A stretch of 64,000 bases of DNA from Marinobacter sp. EhC06 (GCF_001650915.1 NZ_LXYO01000037.1:115778-179777); one strand, 5' to 3'. Numbered from the stretch's first letter, positions 34,350-43,862 are shown. The notes: generated by a model from the sequence alone, not told the origin. Made by a program: numbers and translations.

Positions 34350-34859
34350 TCAGTTGATGGTTGTGGTTATTTCGCCAGTATCAGCATCATAAGCAATGGT
34401 GCTGCCCTGGTTGTCGGCTTGATAAGTGAATACACAGTTTCCACCCGTGATCGAAATCGCGTATTCGGGATTGGTGCCGTTCACAGTGGGGGCATTGGAT
34501 TGCAGAACACCCAGCCAGACTTCCTCGCACTTGGTGGCATCCATCGTGGGGCTGGTATCGTCTGAGGCAACGGAGGTCGGCCAGCCATCATCACTGACAT
34601 CCACATTGTCGTTACCAAAGCCCACCACACTCGTTTCCGCAGCGGTGAAGCCGTTGGATACCCACTGGGTTTTTGCCAATGCAACACCCGCTGCCAGAGC
34701 CCCCGCAGTTGCCCGAATACTGGACTGATGCGCCTGCTCGGAAAGCTGAGCAAATCGTGGCAATGCAAACGCTGCCAAAATCGCAAGTATGGCAATGACA
34801 ACCACCAGCTCAATGAGGGTGAAACCCTGCTGTTTTTTCGTTCTCGTATCCCGCTTCAT
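34350..34859 (-). CDS. mshB: MSHA pilin-like protein MshB
   Basis: A 169-aa pilin with the leader MKRDTRTKKQQG before FTLIELVVVIAILAILAAFALPRF (motif), closely resembling MshA through the N-terminal helix. The C-terminal cysteines (TKCEEVW, GGNCVF) could form a loop. In Vibrio mshB lies just upstream of mshA and is a minor component; the same order is kept here. The ATG at 34859 was used; mshF ends 36 bp upstream. Confidence 0.88.
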   Translation of the reverse strand: MKRDTRTKKQQGFTLIELVVVIAILAILAAFALPRFAQLSEQAHQSSIRATAGALAAGVALAKTQWVSNGFTAAETSVVGFGNDNVDVSDDGWPTSVASDDTSPTMDATKCEEVWLGVLQSNAPTVNGTNPEYAISITGGNCVFTYQADNQGSTIAYDADTGEITTTIN

Positions 34860-34895
34860 AGCATCGGCCTCTTTACGGTTTCTTCATCCGTCTGG

Positions 34896-35438
34896 TCAGC
34901 GTTGCGCATCCTGCGTTTGCGCTGCTTCTTCTGTCAACGACACCGGGGCCAGTTTTAGCCCCGTCAGCCGTTCTTCCTGCTCCCGCGCACCATTCCCGTT
35001 GCGGTCTGCAAATTCCGTTGTCACTGTCCAGGCCAGAGGCTGCTCTTCATTGGCTTGCCGACTGTCTATGGTTATCGGCTGCCCCGGGTTATAAATTAAC
35101 CAGCCTTTGGGCCCGTTTTCTGTCTCTTTTTGTTCGCCAACCCGGAAACACCAAGTTGCTGGGGTCAGTTGTTCGGGCTGGCATCGCCCTCCGTAATTGC
35201 CCCACTGGTGTTCCACCAGTTCAAACGGGTTGATACCCCGGTGCTCGGCAAGACGGCCGTCACGGCTCAGCATCACTTCTGCGCCCTTGATCACCAGGGC
35301 CGATCTCAGCTGACTGATTACCATGTTGGCGGCCCGTTCTTCGGCGTTTCGGGCTTCCCGTTCCAGCACGCCGAGCAAAAACCACCAGAGCACTCCAAGA
35401 ACGGCCAGCACTGCCGCCAAGCGGAACCTGCGCGACAT
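34896..35438 (-). CDS. mshF: MSHA biogenesis protein MshF
   Basis: A 180-aa bitopic inner-membrane protein, helix at about residues 5-25 (RLAAVLAVLGVLWWFLLGVL) followed by a periplasmic domain with two cysteines (GRCQPE, ATWCFRVG). MshF has no known biochemical activity; position between mshG and mshB and topology support the name. An in-frame GTG at 35477 directly follows the mshG TGA and would add 13 residues. The ATG puts the membrane helix right at the N-terminus and is preferred. Confidence 0.78.
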   Translation of the reverse strand: MSRRFRLAAVLAVLGVLWWFLLGVLEREARNAEERAANMVISQLRSALVIKGAEVMLSRDGRLAEHRGINPFELVEHQWGNYGGRCQPEQLTPATWCFRVGEQKETENGPKGWLIYNPGQPITIDSRQANEEQPLAWTVTTEFADRNGNGAREQEERLTGLKLAPVSLTEEAAQTQDAQR

Positions 35439-35477
35439 CGCCAGTCCGGTGGCGTCTGAAATCCGTGCCGCTGGCAC

Positions 35478-36707
35478 TCAGCCCCGCCCCATGGCGGCGG
35501 CCCCCAGGTCCCAGATCGGGAGGAACACGCCCAGTGCCAGAATCAATACCAGGATGCCCATGGCCACAATCAGTATCGGTTCAATCGACTCCGCCAACCT
35601 TTTGAGGCCGTAATCCACATCCTCATCGTAAAAATCCGCCACGTTGTTGAGCATGTCGTCCACAGAACCGGTTTCCTCCCCCACCGCAATCATCTGCAGA
35701 ATCAGCGGGGTGAACATTTCGCTGTGTCTGGCTGTTCTGAGAAGGCTCTCGCCCCGCTCGATGCCGGCGCGCATATCTTTAATATGAATCGAGATCCAGG
35801 CGTTATCCGTTGTGTCAGCCACCACGGTTAACGCGGTTGTTACGGGCATGCCGGCGGACAGCATGGTAGCAAAGTTCCTCGCGAACCGACTGAGCGTGAT
35901 CAATTCCAGCAACGGTCCGATAATCGGCAACCTGAGCTTGTAACGATCCCAGGTAAGCCGGCCCTGTTCCGACTGTTTCCACTGCCGCAGCAACAGGCCG
36001 CCAGCGGCAACGGCGAACAGCATCACGTACCAGTAGGCCAGGAGGAAATTGGAAGTACCCACCAGGACCTGTGTCAGGAACGGCAGGTCCGCCCCCAGCT
36101 TGTTGAACACCGCAGCGAATTTCGGGATAACCAGAAAGTTCACGATCATCAAAGCCGATAACAGGGCAATGATGACGAAGGTCGGGTAACGCATGGCCTG
36201 TTTGAGGCGCCGCTTGGTGTCCCGCTCCAGCTCAAGGATTTCTGACAGGCGCCGGAAAGCGTCGTCCAGCATCCCGGTGTTCTCACCCACGTGGATCATG
36301 GCGATGAACAGCTCCGAGAAAACCTTCGGGTGCGCCTGCATCGCCGTCGCCATGGTTGTGCCGCCTTCAAGCCGGGTGGTCACATCCTCCAGCACTTCCG
36401 CCAACACCGGTGAGCGGGTGGTCTCCGCCAGGCCGCGCATGGTTCGGATCAGGGGGATGCCAGCCTTGGTCAGCGCATGCATCTGTCGGCAGAACACTAT
36501 CAATTCATCAAGGGTGACCTTCTTACGGAAGATCGGTAGCCGGTTCAGTCGATCAACAACCGACTCTGTTTCCTCAACCTCCCGGATAGAAAGCGGGGTA
36601 ATACCCCGGCGCATCAGCTCAGTGGCAGCGGCATCGGCATTGGGAGCGCCCAGCAAACCCTGCTGGACACTGCCACGATCATCTTTGCCCCGGTAGCTGA
36701 ACTGCAT
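35478..36707 (-). CDS. mshG: MSHA platform protein MshG (GspF/PilC family)
   Basis: A 409-aa polytopic inner-membrane protein with two repeated T2SSF domains and three or four hydrophobic helices. It forms the platform that couples the MshE motor to pilin polymerisation. A GspF signature is visible (AMIHVGENTGMLDDAFRRLSE, first copy; MIAVGEETGSVDDMLNNVAD, second copy; each given in part). The ATG at 36707 overlaps the mshE stop by 1 nt. Confidence 0.92.
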   Translation of the reverse strand: MQFSYRGKDDRGSVQQGLLGAPNADAAATELMRRGITPLSIREVEETESVVDRLNRLPIFRKKVTLDELIVFCRQMHALTKAGIPLIRTMRGLAETTRSPVLAEVLEDVTTRLEGGTTMATAMQAHPKVFSELFIAMIHVGENTGMLDDAFRRLSEILELERDTKRRLKQAMRYPTFVIIALLSALMIVNFLVIPKFAAVFNKLGADLPFLTQVLVGTSNFLLAYWYVMLFAVAAGGLLLRQWKQSEQGRLTWDRYKLRLPIIGPLLELITLSRFARNFATMLSAGMPVTTALTVVADTTDNAWISIHIKDMRAGIERGESLLRTARHSEMFTPLILQMIAVGEETGSVDDMLNNVADFYDEDVDYGLKRLAESIEPILIVAMGILVLILALGVFLPIWDLGAAAMGRG

Positions 36708-38479
36708 CAGGCGCCTCCCCCAACAGGTTCATCTGGCAAGGGAATCTCATCGTCTGGCGAGAATTCGCCTTCTGAGGTTGCTGCCACCCTTGCCACTTCT
36801 TCCAGCGTGGTGGTGCCCTGTAACGCAAAGTCCATGGCGCATTGCCCCAGCGGCCGGTACAGAGGGCTCAGGCGGGCCGCTTTAGTGAACTCCGAGACAT
36901 CCTGGCGACGCAGGGCATCAAGCATGGCCTCGTTCATTTCGAGCATTTCGTAAACGCCAATCCGGCCCTTGTAGCCCGTGTTGCTGCACTGGTAGCAACC
37001 TCGGCCATGCACGAACCCGGCTTCCATATCCAGGGGATCCAGATCAAAGCTGCGCAGCCAGACCAACTCCTGCTCAGTGGGCGCGTAGGCCTCGGCGCAG
37101 TTATCACAGACCCGCCGTACCAGACGCTGAGCAACAACACCGAGCAGGGAGCTGGCCACCAGAAAGGGTTCCGCGCCCATATCGATCAGCCGCATGGCGC
37201 TGCTGATGGAGTCGTTGGTGTGCAGGGTGGAGAGCACCAGGTGGCCAGTCATGGCCGCCCGCAGGCCAATTTCCACGGTCTCGCGATCCCGCATCTCGCC
37301 CACCAGGATCACGTCCGGGTCCTGTCGCAGGGCGGCCCTGAGAACATTGGCGAACTCCAGACCGATCTTCGGGTTCACCTGTACCTGGGTAATCCGGGGC
37401 AGTCGGTATTCCACCGGGTCCTCGGCAGTGATGATCTTCACTTCAGGGCGGTTCAGTTCCGTGAGGGCACCATAGAGCGTGGTGGTTTTACCACTACCGG
37501 TAGGACCGGTAACGAGAATCATGCCGTGGGGCTTTTTGATCATCCTGCGGAACCGTTCCAGCAACTGACCCGGCATCCCGGTGCCGTCGAGGTTCAGCAT
37601 GCCCTGGCTCTGGTCCAGCAGACGCATCACCACCGATTCGCCGTATTGAACCGGCATGGTGGACACCCGCACGTCGATACTGCGGCCCTTCACCCGGACG
37701 TTGAAGCGCCCATCCTGGGGCATCCTCTTCTCGGAGATATTCAGGCCGGCCATCAGCTTCAGGCGCAGGACCAGCGCGGCATTGACCCGCTTCTCCTTCA
37801 TTACCTGTTCCTGAAGCACGCCATCCACCCGCTGCCGGATGCGGACCACTGTTTCGTCCGGCTCGATGTGAATGTCCGAACTGCGGGCCTGAACGGCGTC
37901 CTCGAACAGTGTTTGCAGAAGCTTGACCACCGGCGCCTCAGCGCTTTCAGATTCGGCGGACAGATCCGCCAGATCGAAGGCATCGTCGCCCAGTTCGTCT
38001 TCCAGCTCCTCCGCCAGGGACGCGATCTCATCGGTCCGCCGGTATACCAGATCCAGGGTGCTCAGCAGCTCGCTTTCCCGCACCACCGCCTGTTTGATGG
38101 GCTGCTTGAGAATGCGGACCAGCTCATCGTAGGCAAAGATGTCCAGGGGGTCGGCCATGCCCACCAGCAATTCGCCGCCATGCTCCGCCAGCACAATACT
38201 GCGGAACCGACGGGCCATGGCTTCCGGGAGTTTTTTTACCAGCTCGTTGTTGAACTGATAGTGGCGCAACTGCACGAAAGGCACATCGAGCTGACGGGAC
38301 AGGATATTGAGCAGGCTGTCCTCGTCCACGTAGCCAAGATCCGTCAGCGTCTTGCCAAGCTTGCGTCCGGTGCTTTTCTGCTCGCGCAGGGCGGTCATCA
38401 ACTGCTGTTCAGTAATGACATCATTCTGAACCAGCAGGTCGCCTAACCGGACTTTCTTTTTCGGCTCTGTCGTCATCAT
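36707..38479 (-). CDS. mshE: MSHA extension ATPase MshE with c-di-GMP-binding MshEN domain
   Basis: A 590-aa GspE/PilB-family hexameric ATPase that drives pilin polymerisation. The N-terminal MshEN domain has both 24-residue cyclic-di-GMP motifs: RLGDLLVQNDV... at residues 11-34 and KLGKTLTDLGY... at 40-63, separated by 5 residues as in the family. In the first, the usual Gly at position 10 is Asp. Walker A is GPTGSGKTTT, followed by the Asp box, Walker B and the His box. The tetracysteine zinc site is CDNC...CYQC. Two in-frame ATGs stand at the start (38479, 38476); the first overlaps mshN by 4 nt. Confidence 0.94.
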   Translation of the reverse strand: MMTTEPKKKVRLGDLLVQNDVITEQQLMTALREQKSTGRKLGKTLTDLGYVDEDSLLNILSRQLDVPFVQLRHYQFNNELVKKLPEAMARRFRSIVLAEHGGELLVGMADPLDIFAYDELVRILKQPIKQAVVRESELLSTLDLVYRRTDEIASLAEELEDELGDDAFDLADLSAESESAEAPVVKLLQTLFEDAVQARSSDIHIEPDETVVRIRQRVDGVLQEQVMKEKRVNAALVLRLKLMAGLNISEKRMPQDGRFNVRVKGRSIDVRVSTMPVQYGESVVMRLLDQSQGMLNLDGTGMPGQLLERFRRMIKKPHGMILVTGPTGSGKTTTLYGALTELNRPEVKIITAEDPVEYRLPRITQVQVNPKIGLEFANVLRAALRQDPDVILVGEMRDRETVEIGLRAAMTGHLVLSTLHTNDSISSAMRLIDMGAEPFLVASSLLGVVAQRLVRRVCDNCAEAYAPTEQELVWLRSFDLDPLDMEAGFVHGRGCYQCSNTGYKGRIGVYEMLEMNEAMLDALRRQDVSEFTKAARLSPLYRPLGQCAMDFALQGTTTLEEVARVAATSEGEFSPDDEIPLPDEPVGGGA

Positions 38480-39651
38480 CCCGCCTGCAACGCTTTCAGT
38501 CGTTCACGAACATAATCCGCCAGGGACGGCGAAAGCCCGGGTAGCTGTGCGGCCTGGCTGTAGGCCCGGACCGCACTGTTGATCTCGCCCCCCGTCTCCA
38601 GGGCAATGGCCAGGCCCACCCACCAGGCTGCACGGCTGTCGTCCTCGGCAATGAGAGCCGACCAATGCCTGGCGGCGTCGGTATTGCGGCCTGCCTGCTG
38701 CAGCAGGGTCGCCAGAGTTACCCGATACTCCGCGTTCTGGTTTACAGTGGGCACATTGCTCTCAAGGATGGCGAGCGCGTCGGGCAGGCTGCCCTTGGCG
38801 TGGAGTGCCCGCGCCCTGAGAAGTCGCAGCCCGGCATCGCTGTCGGTCACTGATAACGGAAGCCACGCCAATGCCCGGTCCGGCATTCCCTGCACCAGCA
38901 TCTGACGGGCAAAGACTTCCCGGCTGGCCGTCGCGGCCTGGGTGGCGGCCAGTTCCTGCAACCGCTGCTCAGCTTCCCGGTTTTCGCCGCTTCGGAGTAG
39001 TGACGACAACTCCCGGCTGACTCGACGGTCGATGGCTTCCGGCGTCTCACGTACCTGCTTCACCGAAGGCGTTGGCGCCTCGGCATCCTGCGCTGACTGG
39101 TTCTCTGCCACCACCGGCTTACTGGCGGGGGTTTCCGGATCGGTAGCCTCGACTCTCACCGGTTCGGGCTTTGGCTCCGGCTCACGCAGCCTGCCCCTTT
39201 CCTGGGTCACTTCCTGGGCCACTTTCTGGGCCACTTCCTGAGCTTTTGGTTCAGGCGGGGCCGCAGTGTCGGGCTCGGGAGCCGGTGGCGGTTCGCTGAC
39301 CGGCTCATTCCCGACCGGGGAAGCCACTGGCTCCTCGGCGACTTGCCTGACGTCCGCCGGTTGCGAATCAACCGGGACGTTCCCGCTCACGGCATTCCCA
39401 CCGGTGTTCGGCTCTGAAACGGTTTCAGATGCTGGCCTGGTGCTTACCTCGGCCGGCATTGCTTCACCACTGTCCCGAGTTATGAACCAGAACACTGAGG
39501 CGCCGATCAAGACCGCCGCGAGCAGTACCAGTATCCATAATCCATAGCGACGGTTACCCGGTCGCTGCGAATGGCCGACATAGGCCGCAGCCACCTCCGG
39601 CCGATTCTGTCGCTGTTCTGCGGCACGCAGGGCATCGTTCAGGAGGCTCAT
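38476..39651 (-). CDS. mshN: MSHA biogenesis protein MshN (TPR)
   Basis: A 391-aa bitopic protein with a cytoplasmic N-terminus MSLLNDALRAAEQRQ and one helix at about 36-58. A long P/E/V-rich periplasmic linker (about 65-190) follows, then TPR repeats in the C-terminal half. It may scaffold the pilus machine across the periplasm. The linker includes a 12-bp tandem repeat (39201-39243) coding QEVA-QKVA-QEVT. The ATG at 39651 has GGGAGG 5 nt upstream; the GTG two codons earlier is too close to that site. The start overlaps the mshM stop by 4 nt. Confidence 0.87.
   Translation of the reverse strand: MSLLNDALRAAEQRQNRPEVAAAYVGHSQRPGNRRYGLWILVLLAAVLIGASVFWFITRDSGEAMPAEVSTRPASETVSEPNTGGNAVSGNVPVDSQPADVRQVAEEPVASPVGNEPVSEPPPAPEPDTAAPPEPKAQEVAQKVAQEVTQERGRLREPEPKPEPVRVEATDPETPASKPVVAENQSAQDAEAPTPSVKQVRETPEAIDRRVSRELSSLLRSGENREAEQRLQELAATQAATASREVFARQMLVQGMPDRALAWLPLSVTDSDAGLRLLRARALHAKGSLPDALAILESNVPTVNQNAEYRVTLATLLQQAGRNTDAARHWSALIAEDDSRAAWWVGLAIALETGGEINSAVRAYSQAAQLPGLSPSLADYVRERLKALQAG
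39201..39243. repeat. 12-bp tandem repeat in mshN
   Basis: Three and a half units of the type CCTGGGCCACTT (39201-39212, 39213-39224, 39225-39236 and a partial fourth). The unit is in frame, so gain or loss of copies changes only the linker length of MshN. Confidence 0.8.
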
Positions 39652-40487
39652 AACCACCTCCCGATCAGGCCCGGGGAACGGACGCTCTCGGTATCGCGGA
39701 TAGCCTGCAGGGCATGGCCTCGCTCAATAAGACGGTCGCCCCTGCCCCATGCGGCGAGCATGGATTTGTGAGCAAGAATATTAACCAGCCTTGGAATACC
39801 GCCGGAGGCCCGGGTGATCAGCCGAAGCGCAGCCGGAGCAAACAGATCGGCGCCGTTGTAACCGGCCTGGGCCAGGCGATGGCGCAGATATTGGGCAACC
39901 GAGTTGCGGTCCAGCGGAGCAAGACGGTAGTGGAACGTGATGCGCTGGTTCAGTTGGCGCAGGCTCTGCTTCCGGAGCAAGACATCCAGCTCGGGTTGGC
40001 CAAACAGGACCACCTGCAGCAGCCGGACACTCTCGGTCTCGAGGTTCGTGAGCAGGCGCAACGCCTCAATGGTCTCCTCCGGCATTGCCTGGGCCTCATC
40101 GATCACCAGGACAACCGGCTTCTGCTCCATGGCGTGGGCAATCAACCGTTCGTTGATGGCCTTGAGAACCTGATGGGCATTGGCGCATCCGGACATATCC
40201 ACACCCAGCTCTTCGGCCACCGCTTCATAAAGGGTATCCGGGGTAAGTTGGGGATTGGGAATATAGGCGGTGTGAGCGATCTGCTCGAGTTCATTGAGCA
40301 ACAGCCGGCACAACAGGGTTTTGCCTGTGCCGACTTCTCCGGAGATCTTGATAAAGCCCTCCCGCTCTTTCAATGCCACCAGCAACAGTTCCAGTGCATC
40401 GCCATGGCTGGGCGCCCGCAGAAAATAGCGGGTGTTGGGCGTCAATGCGAACGGTGCTTCCTGCAGTCCGAAATGGGCTTCGTACAT
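39648..40487 (-). CDS. mshM: MSHA ATPase MshM (ExeA-like)
   Basis: A 279-aa AAA ATPase starting MYEAHFGLQEAPFALTPNTRYF (shown in part), a hallmark of ExeA/MshM/GspA proteins. Walker A is GEVGTGKTLL, Walker B is VVLVIDEAQAM, and there is an arginine-rich sensor region. ExeA relatives help insert or assemble the secretin through the peptidoglycan. The open frame continues 23 codons upstream, but the ATG at 40487 gives the family N-terminus and lies 1 bp after the mshL stop. Confidence 0.9.
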   Translation of the reverse strand: MYEAHFGLQEAPFALTPNTRYFLRAPSHGDALELLLVALKEREGFIKISGEVGTGKTLLCRLLLNELEQIAHTAYIPNPQLTPDTLYEAVAEELGVDMSGCANAHQVLKAINERLIAHAMEQKPVVLVIDEAQAMPEETIEALRLLTNLETESVRLLQVVLFGQPELDVLLRKQSLRQLNQRITFHYRLAPLDRNSVAQYLRHRLAQAGYNGADLFAPAALRLITRASGGIPRLVNILAHKSMLAAWGRGDRLIERGHALQAIRDTESVRSPGLIGRWL

Positions 40488-40488
40488 G

Positions 40489-42222
40489 CTATCGAACGGC
40501 TTTCTCCGGTTCCGGTGTGACGGATTCAGACGATTGCAGCAACTCGCGCAGCACATTCATGCGCTCCCGGCTGGCAGAAACATCCGCGTTCATCTCCGGC
40601 GTTCCGGCCACAACCGGGCGAAGAAGGATGACCAGCTCGCTCTTGCGCGACTGGAACCGCCGCTGCTTGAACAATTCCCCCACCAGCGGGATCTCGCTGA
40701 AGAAAGGAACCGCGGAATTGTTGTCCTCACTGGAGTTCTGGATCAGACCACCGATGACCACGATCTGCCCGCTCTCGGCACGGATCACGCTGTCGGTTTC
40801 ACGAACCGTGCTGCTGGCCAGGGGCAGCGTAACGTCCCGCTCGCCGATGGTGATCACCTTTTCCTGATCGTTCACCTCACTGACAGAGGGATGCACGTGC
40901 AGGGTGATGACGCCGTTTTCGGAAATCTGAGGGGTCACATCCAGCGAAATGCCGGAGAAAAACGGGGTGAGCTCCACCGAGGTGGATGTCGAATCCGTCG
41001 CTGTTACGGCGGAATTGTTGTCATCAAAATCAATGTCGGTCACGAAGAACTCGTCGGTGCCCACCTTGATCACGGCTTTCTGATTGTTCACCGTTGAGAT
41101 GCGGGGGCTGGAAAGAATCTGCACGTTGCCCTGTTCGCCAAGCAACTCAATCAGGCCGGTGAAGTCGCCAGCCCGCACGCTGGCAGAAAACAGGCCTCCA
41201 ATATCGGAGGTCTGAATGACCTGGCCGGCCAAAGCCTGCGCGGTGAAGTCCTCAGGCAGACCGTCCGAGGCGGTAATGCTCGACGCACTCTGGATATCCG
41301 ACCAGTTGATCCCCTGCTGGTAGCCCTCGTTAAGCGCGATCTCCAGGATCTTCGCTTCCAGGATCACCTGGCGTTGCATAATCAACTCGGTGCGGCGCAG
41401 ATACTCCTCAACCATGCGCAAATCCTCGGAACCAGCCCGGACCATCACCAGGCCTGCGCCCGGATTGACGATAACCTGCTGGCCATCATCGCCACCGACA
41501 ATCATGGTCAACGCGCTCTGAATGTCCTGCCAGAAATCCGAAGCCGTTTCCGTGGAAATGGTTGTTCCCACCAGGTTGCGGGTCTCGCCCGAACCAGTGC
41601 TGTCTCCATTACTGTTAGAGCTACCGGAACTGCCACTGCGAGCACCTGTCACCTGACCGGAGCTTACCCTGGTCTCCGAGCCGCCCTTGCGCTTGAAATG
41701 CAGGTAATCAATTGGGAACAGCCGGGTCTGGATCTGGTCTGCCTGAACCCGGAACAACCGGCCACTGCGGCGGACATCCAGGCCATAAAGATCACCGGCA
41801 ATATCCATCACTTCCGGTACGGTGACATCACCCAGCCGGAGATCGATACTGGCACTGACATCGGGATGAACCACCACGTTGTAGCGGGTCCCCTCCACCA
41901 GCGATTCAAAGAAGCTTGCCGCCGGCACGCCCCGGGCATTGACGTCGAAACGTTCGTCCAGATCGGCGCCGCCGGACAGTGGCGGCAGCAATGCTGCGCT
42001 TACGTCCGCAGGCAAAGGCGTAGAAACCTGGCCCGCGGTAGTCGCTGCCGGTTCTGTCTGCGCAGCCTCTTCGAGGCTTCGATCAATGGCATCGGCAGCA
42101 TCGGTTGAGGTGGCCGTTGCCGAGCGCATCAACGGGTTGTTACTGCAGGCCGACAACATCAGGCTAAGAGCCAGTGCACCGGTGATTTTAAACGTTGTCA
42201 TCAGTATCCGATTATCTGTCAT
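40489..42222 (-). CDS. mshL: MSHA outer-membrane secretin MshL
   Basis: A 577-aa secretin lipoprotein. The signal sequence ends in LSAC, so Cys is lipidated. N-terminal short domains precede the secretin core (about 290-545), with typical VILEAKILEIALNEGYQQGINW and VPFFSEIPLVGELFKQR-type blocks (shown in part). It forms the outer-membrane pore through which the pilus emerges. The ATG at 42222 overlaps the mshK stop by 4 nt; an ATG at 42201 would give a more compact signal peptide. Confidence 0.92.
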   Translation of the reverse strand: MTDNRILMTTFKITGALALSLMLSACSNNPLMRSATATSTDAADAIDRSLEEAAQTEPAATTAGQVSTPLPADVSAALLPPLSGGADLDERFDVNARGVPAASFFESLVEGTRYNVVVHPDVSASIDLRLGDVTVPEVMDIAGDLYGLDVRRSGRLFRVQADQIQTRLFPIDYLHFKRKGGSETRVSSGQVTGARSGSSGSSNSNGDSTGSGETRNLVGTTISTETASDFWQDIQSALTMIVGGDDGQQVIVNPGAGLVMVRAGSEDLRMVEEYLRRTELIMQRQVILEAKILEIALNEGYQQGINWSDIQSASSITASDGLPEDFTAQALAGQVIQTSDIGGLFSASVRAGDFTGLIELLGEQGNVQILSSPRISTVNNQKAVIKVGTDEFFVTDIDFDDNNSAVTATDSTSTSVELTPFFSGISLDVTPQISENGVITLHVHPSVSEVNDQEKVITIGERDVTLPLASSTVRETDSVIRAESGQIVVIGGLIQNSSEDNNSAVPFFSEIPLVGELFKQRRFQSRKSELVILLRPVVAGTPEMNADVSASRERMNVLRELLQSSESVTPEPEKAVR

Positions 42223-42566
42223 TGAGTTCCCCGAACCTGCGGAAGTCTCTCCAGGTACAACACCCGTTCGCGGCCGTTATCCGTTACCAGAACCCGATCG
42301 GCAAAAATCCGGATAACCCGCACGTTGTCAAAACCCTGGCCTTCCCTGAGGGCCTCACCTTCAATAACGGCGACTCGTCTGTCCTTGCTGAAAAGAATGG
42401 AATCCAGAGCCAGAGCCCGCTCTGGCGCCGGCTTGGCCACTGTTGCCTGAGGACCAGGTGGCCGCGTGGGATCCTGCAACCCCTGGGCCGCGCCCGGAAA
42501 AAGAACCAGCGAGCCTACGGCCAGGAACACCCACCTGCAAGTCAGGACACTCAAGCGCTTGCTCAT
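42219..42566 (-). CDS. mshK: MSHA biogenesis protein MshK
   Basis: A 115-aa protein with a signal peptide (about 1-29) and the PilP/GspC-like opening LQDPTRPPG after it. This family bridges the inner-membrane complex and the secretin. The C-terminal part ALDSILFSKDRRVAVIEGE resembles a homology-region domain. One bp separates it from mshJ. It is short, but context and the DPTRPP motif make the call firm. Confidence 0.85.
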   Translation of the reverse strand: MSKRLSVLTCRWVFLAVGSLVLFPGAAQGLQDPTRPPGPQATVAKPAPERALALDSILFSKDRRVAVIEGEALREGQGFDNVRVIRIFADRVLVTDNGRERVLYLERLPQVRGTQ

Positions 42567-42567
42567 C

Positions 42568-43257
42568 TCACACCCCCAGCCAGGCCTGATCCAGGCTCAG
42601 TGTTTGCACCCTGATGATGGCCTCACCCGAGGGCCAGTCTCCCGCGCTGTACTCCAGCCTGATCCAGCCGAGCCGCTCATCCATCGCCTCGAGCCGCTGC
42701 AGGTAACTCAGCACATCAAGGTAGCTTCCCTTGATCCGGAGCTCGACATCGTGGGCATACAGCAGTGGCTCAGGCCTCGCCTGCTGTTCCTGAGCAGACT
42801 GCTCGGTTGCTCCCGGTGCGAAGACCGGGGTCGGAGTCTGTAATTCGAGGACCTGCAACTCCAGCGACTCCTGGGCGGCCAGAATATTCCTGAGCAATGC
42901 CACCATAGCCGTGGGTGCGATCAATTGCCCAGTGGTATCCGCAATCTGCTGATTGAGCCGTTCCAGTCTTTGTTGCCGGGCGTTTAACTGGTTGCGCAGT
43001 TCCCGGGAGGGATCGGTCGCGAGCTGGGCATTGAGCGTCTGCTGCTGTGCCAGCATGTCATCGCGACTGGCGGACAGGGTCTGGAGGCGATTCTCCAGGC
43101 TATGGTGCCGTTGCTGCAATGGCGTAACCGCAAGCTCCCAGACCAGAACCAGGACAAGCACCATCGCCGTCAGCAGTATCAGTGCCCGCTCACGAATCGG
43201 GCGCAGGTTATACCACTGCGCCGCCCGTGCAAGGGAGGTGTTGGGCGCATCCGCCAT
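42568..43257 (-). CDS. mshJ: MSHA biogenesis protein MshJ (GspM/PilO-like)
   Basis: A 229-aa bitopic inner-membrane protein. A transmembrane helix lies at about 24-44, followed by a long coiled coil (about 48-105, many Q/R/L) and a small ferredoxin-like domain, the PilO/GspM plan. With MshI2 and MshI it should form the cytoplasmic-membrane alignment complex. The ATG at 43257 overlaps the mshI2 stop by 1 nt. Confidence 0.85.
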   Translation of the reverse strand: MADAPNTSLARAAQWYNLRPIRERALILLTAMVLVLVLVWELAVTPLQQRHHSLENRLQTLSASRDDMLAQQQTLNAQLATDPSRELRNQLNARQQRLERLNQQIADTTGQLIAPTAMVALLRNILAAQESLELQVLELQTPTPVFAPGATEQSAQEQQARPEPLLYAHDVELRIKGSYLDVLSYLQRLEAMDERLGWIRLEYSAGDWPSGEAIIRVQTLSLDQAWLGV

Positions 43258-43862
43258 CAGTCGCCCTCCCCGTCGCGTTTACTGGAGACATGAAAATCGA
43301 TCCACCTGCCTTCCTCCGACCGTGACAACCGGAACACACCAAATGTTTTTCCGGCAAAGGCCGCTTCGTCGCCCAGATTTTCAAGGTATAGGGGTACCAG
43401 AGCACTATCACGGCTGCGCCCTGCAATGGTGACTTTGTCCGGGCCCGACTCGAGAGTGACTTCGGTTAGCCAGACATCTTTCGGGATCTGCCGGGCCAAT
43501 GCTGACAATTGTGGCGAGAAATTGCGGCCTTCCGAGAGTACCAGGCTCTCCACCCGTTCCAGCAAACGCTGGCGACGTGCAAGGGTCTGGGTTACTCGAT
43601 TCAGAGCCACCTCCACTTCTGCATCCGGCTGACGAGCTTGAACCGCTGCCGAAAGCTCCGCCACAGCCTGCTCGAGCTGCTGATTCTGTCGATCCAGGCG
43701 CGAGGCCTTATTGGCCATTACGGAATTCTCATAGGTCAGGAAACCGGCCACGAGCGCAACCAGCACCAATCCCATAAGCAGAACACCAACCGCCGTTCCC
43801 GCCTGGAGTCTTTCCTTTTTGGGGCGAAGCTCATCGGTGTACAGGTTGACCTGCTGAATCAT
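43257..43862 (-). CDS. mshI2: MSHA biogenesis protein MshI2 (PilN-like)
   Basis: A 201-aa bitopic protein starting MIQQVNLYTDELRPKKERLQ, like PilN's INLLP-type opening. One helix lies at about 24-46, followed by a coiled coil and a ferredoxin-like domain. The frame is open 17 codons upstream, but the ATG at 43862 overlaps the mshI stop by 4 nt and gives the family N-terminus. It partners MshI (PilM-like) on the cytoplasmic side and MshJ in the periplasm. Confidence 0.86.
   Translation of the reverse strand: MIQQVNLYTDELRPKKERLQAGTAVGVLLMGLVLVALVAGFLTYENSVMANKASRLDRQNQQLEQAVAELSAAVQARQPDAEVEVALNRVTQTLARRQRLLERVESLVLSEGRNFSPQLSALARQIPKDVWLTEVTLESGPDKVTIAGRSRDSALVPLYLENLGDEAAFAGKTFGVFRLSRSEEGRWIDFHVSSKRDGEGD

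Noticed and set aside
36842..38446. 534-codon plus-strand frame opposite mshE
   Set aside because: Histidine- and glutamine-rich composition typical of antisense shadow; mshE is unambiguous.
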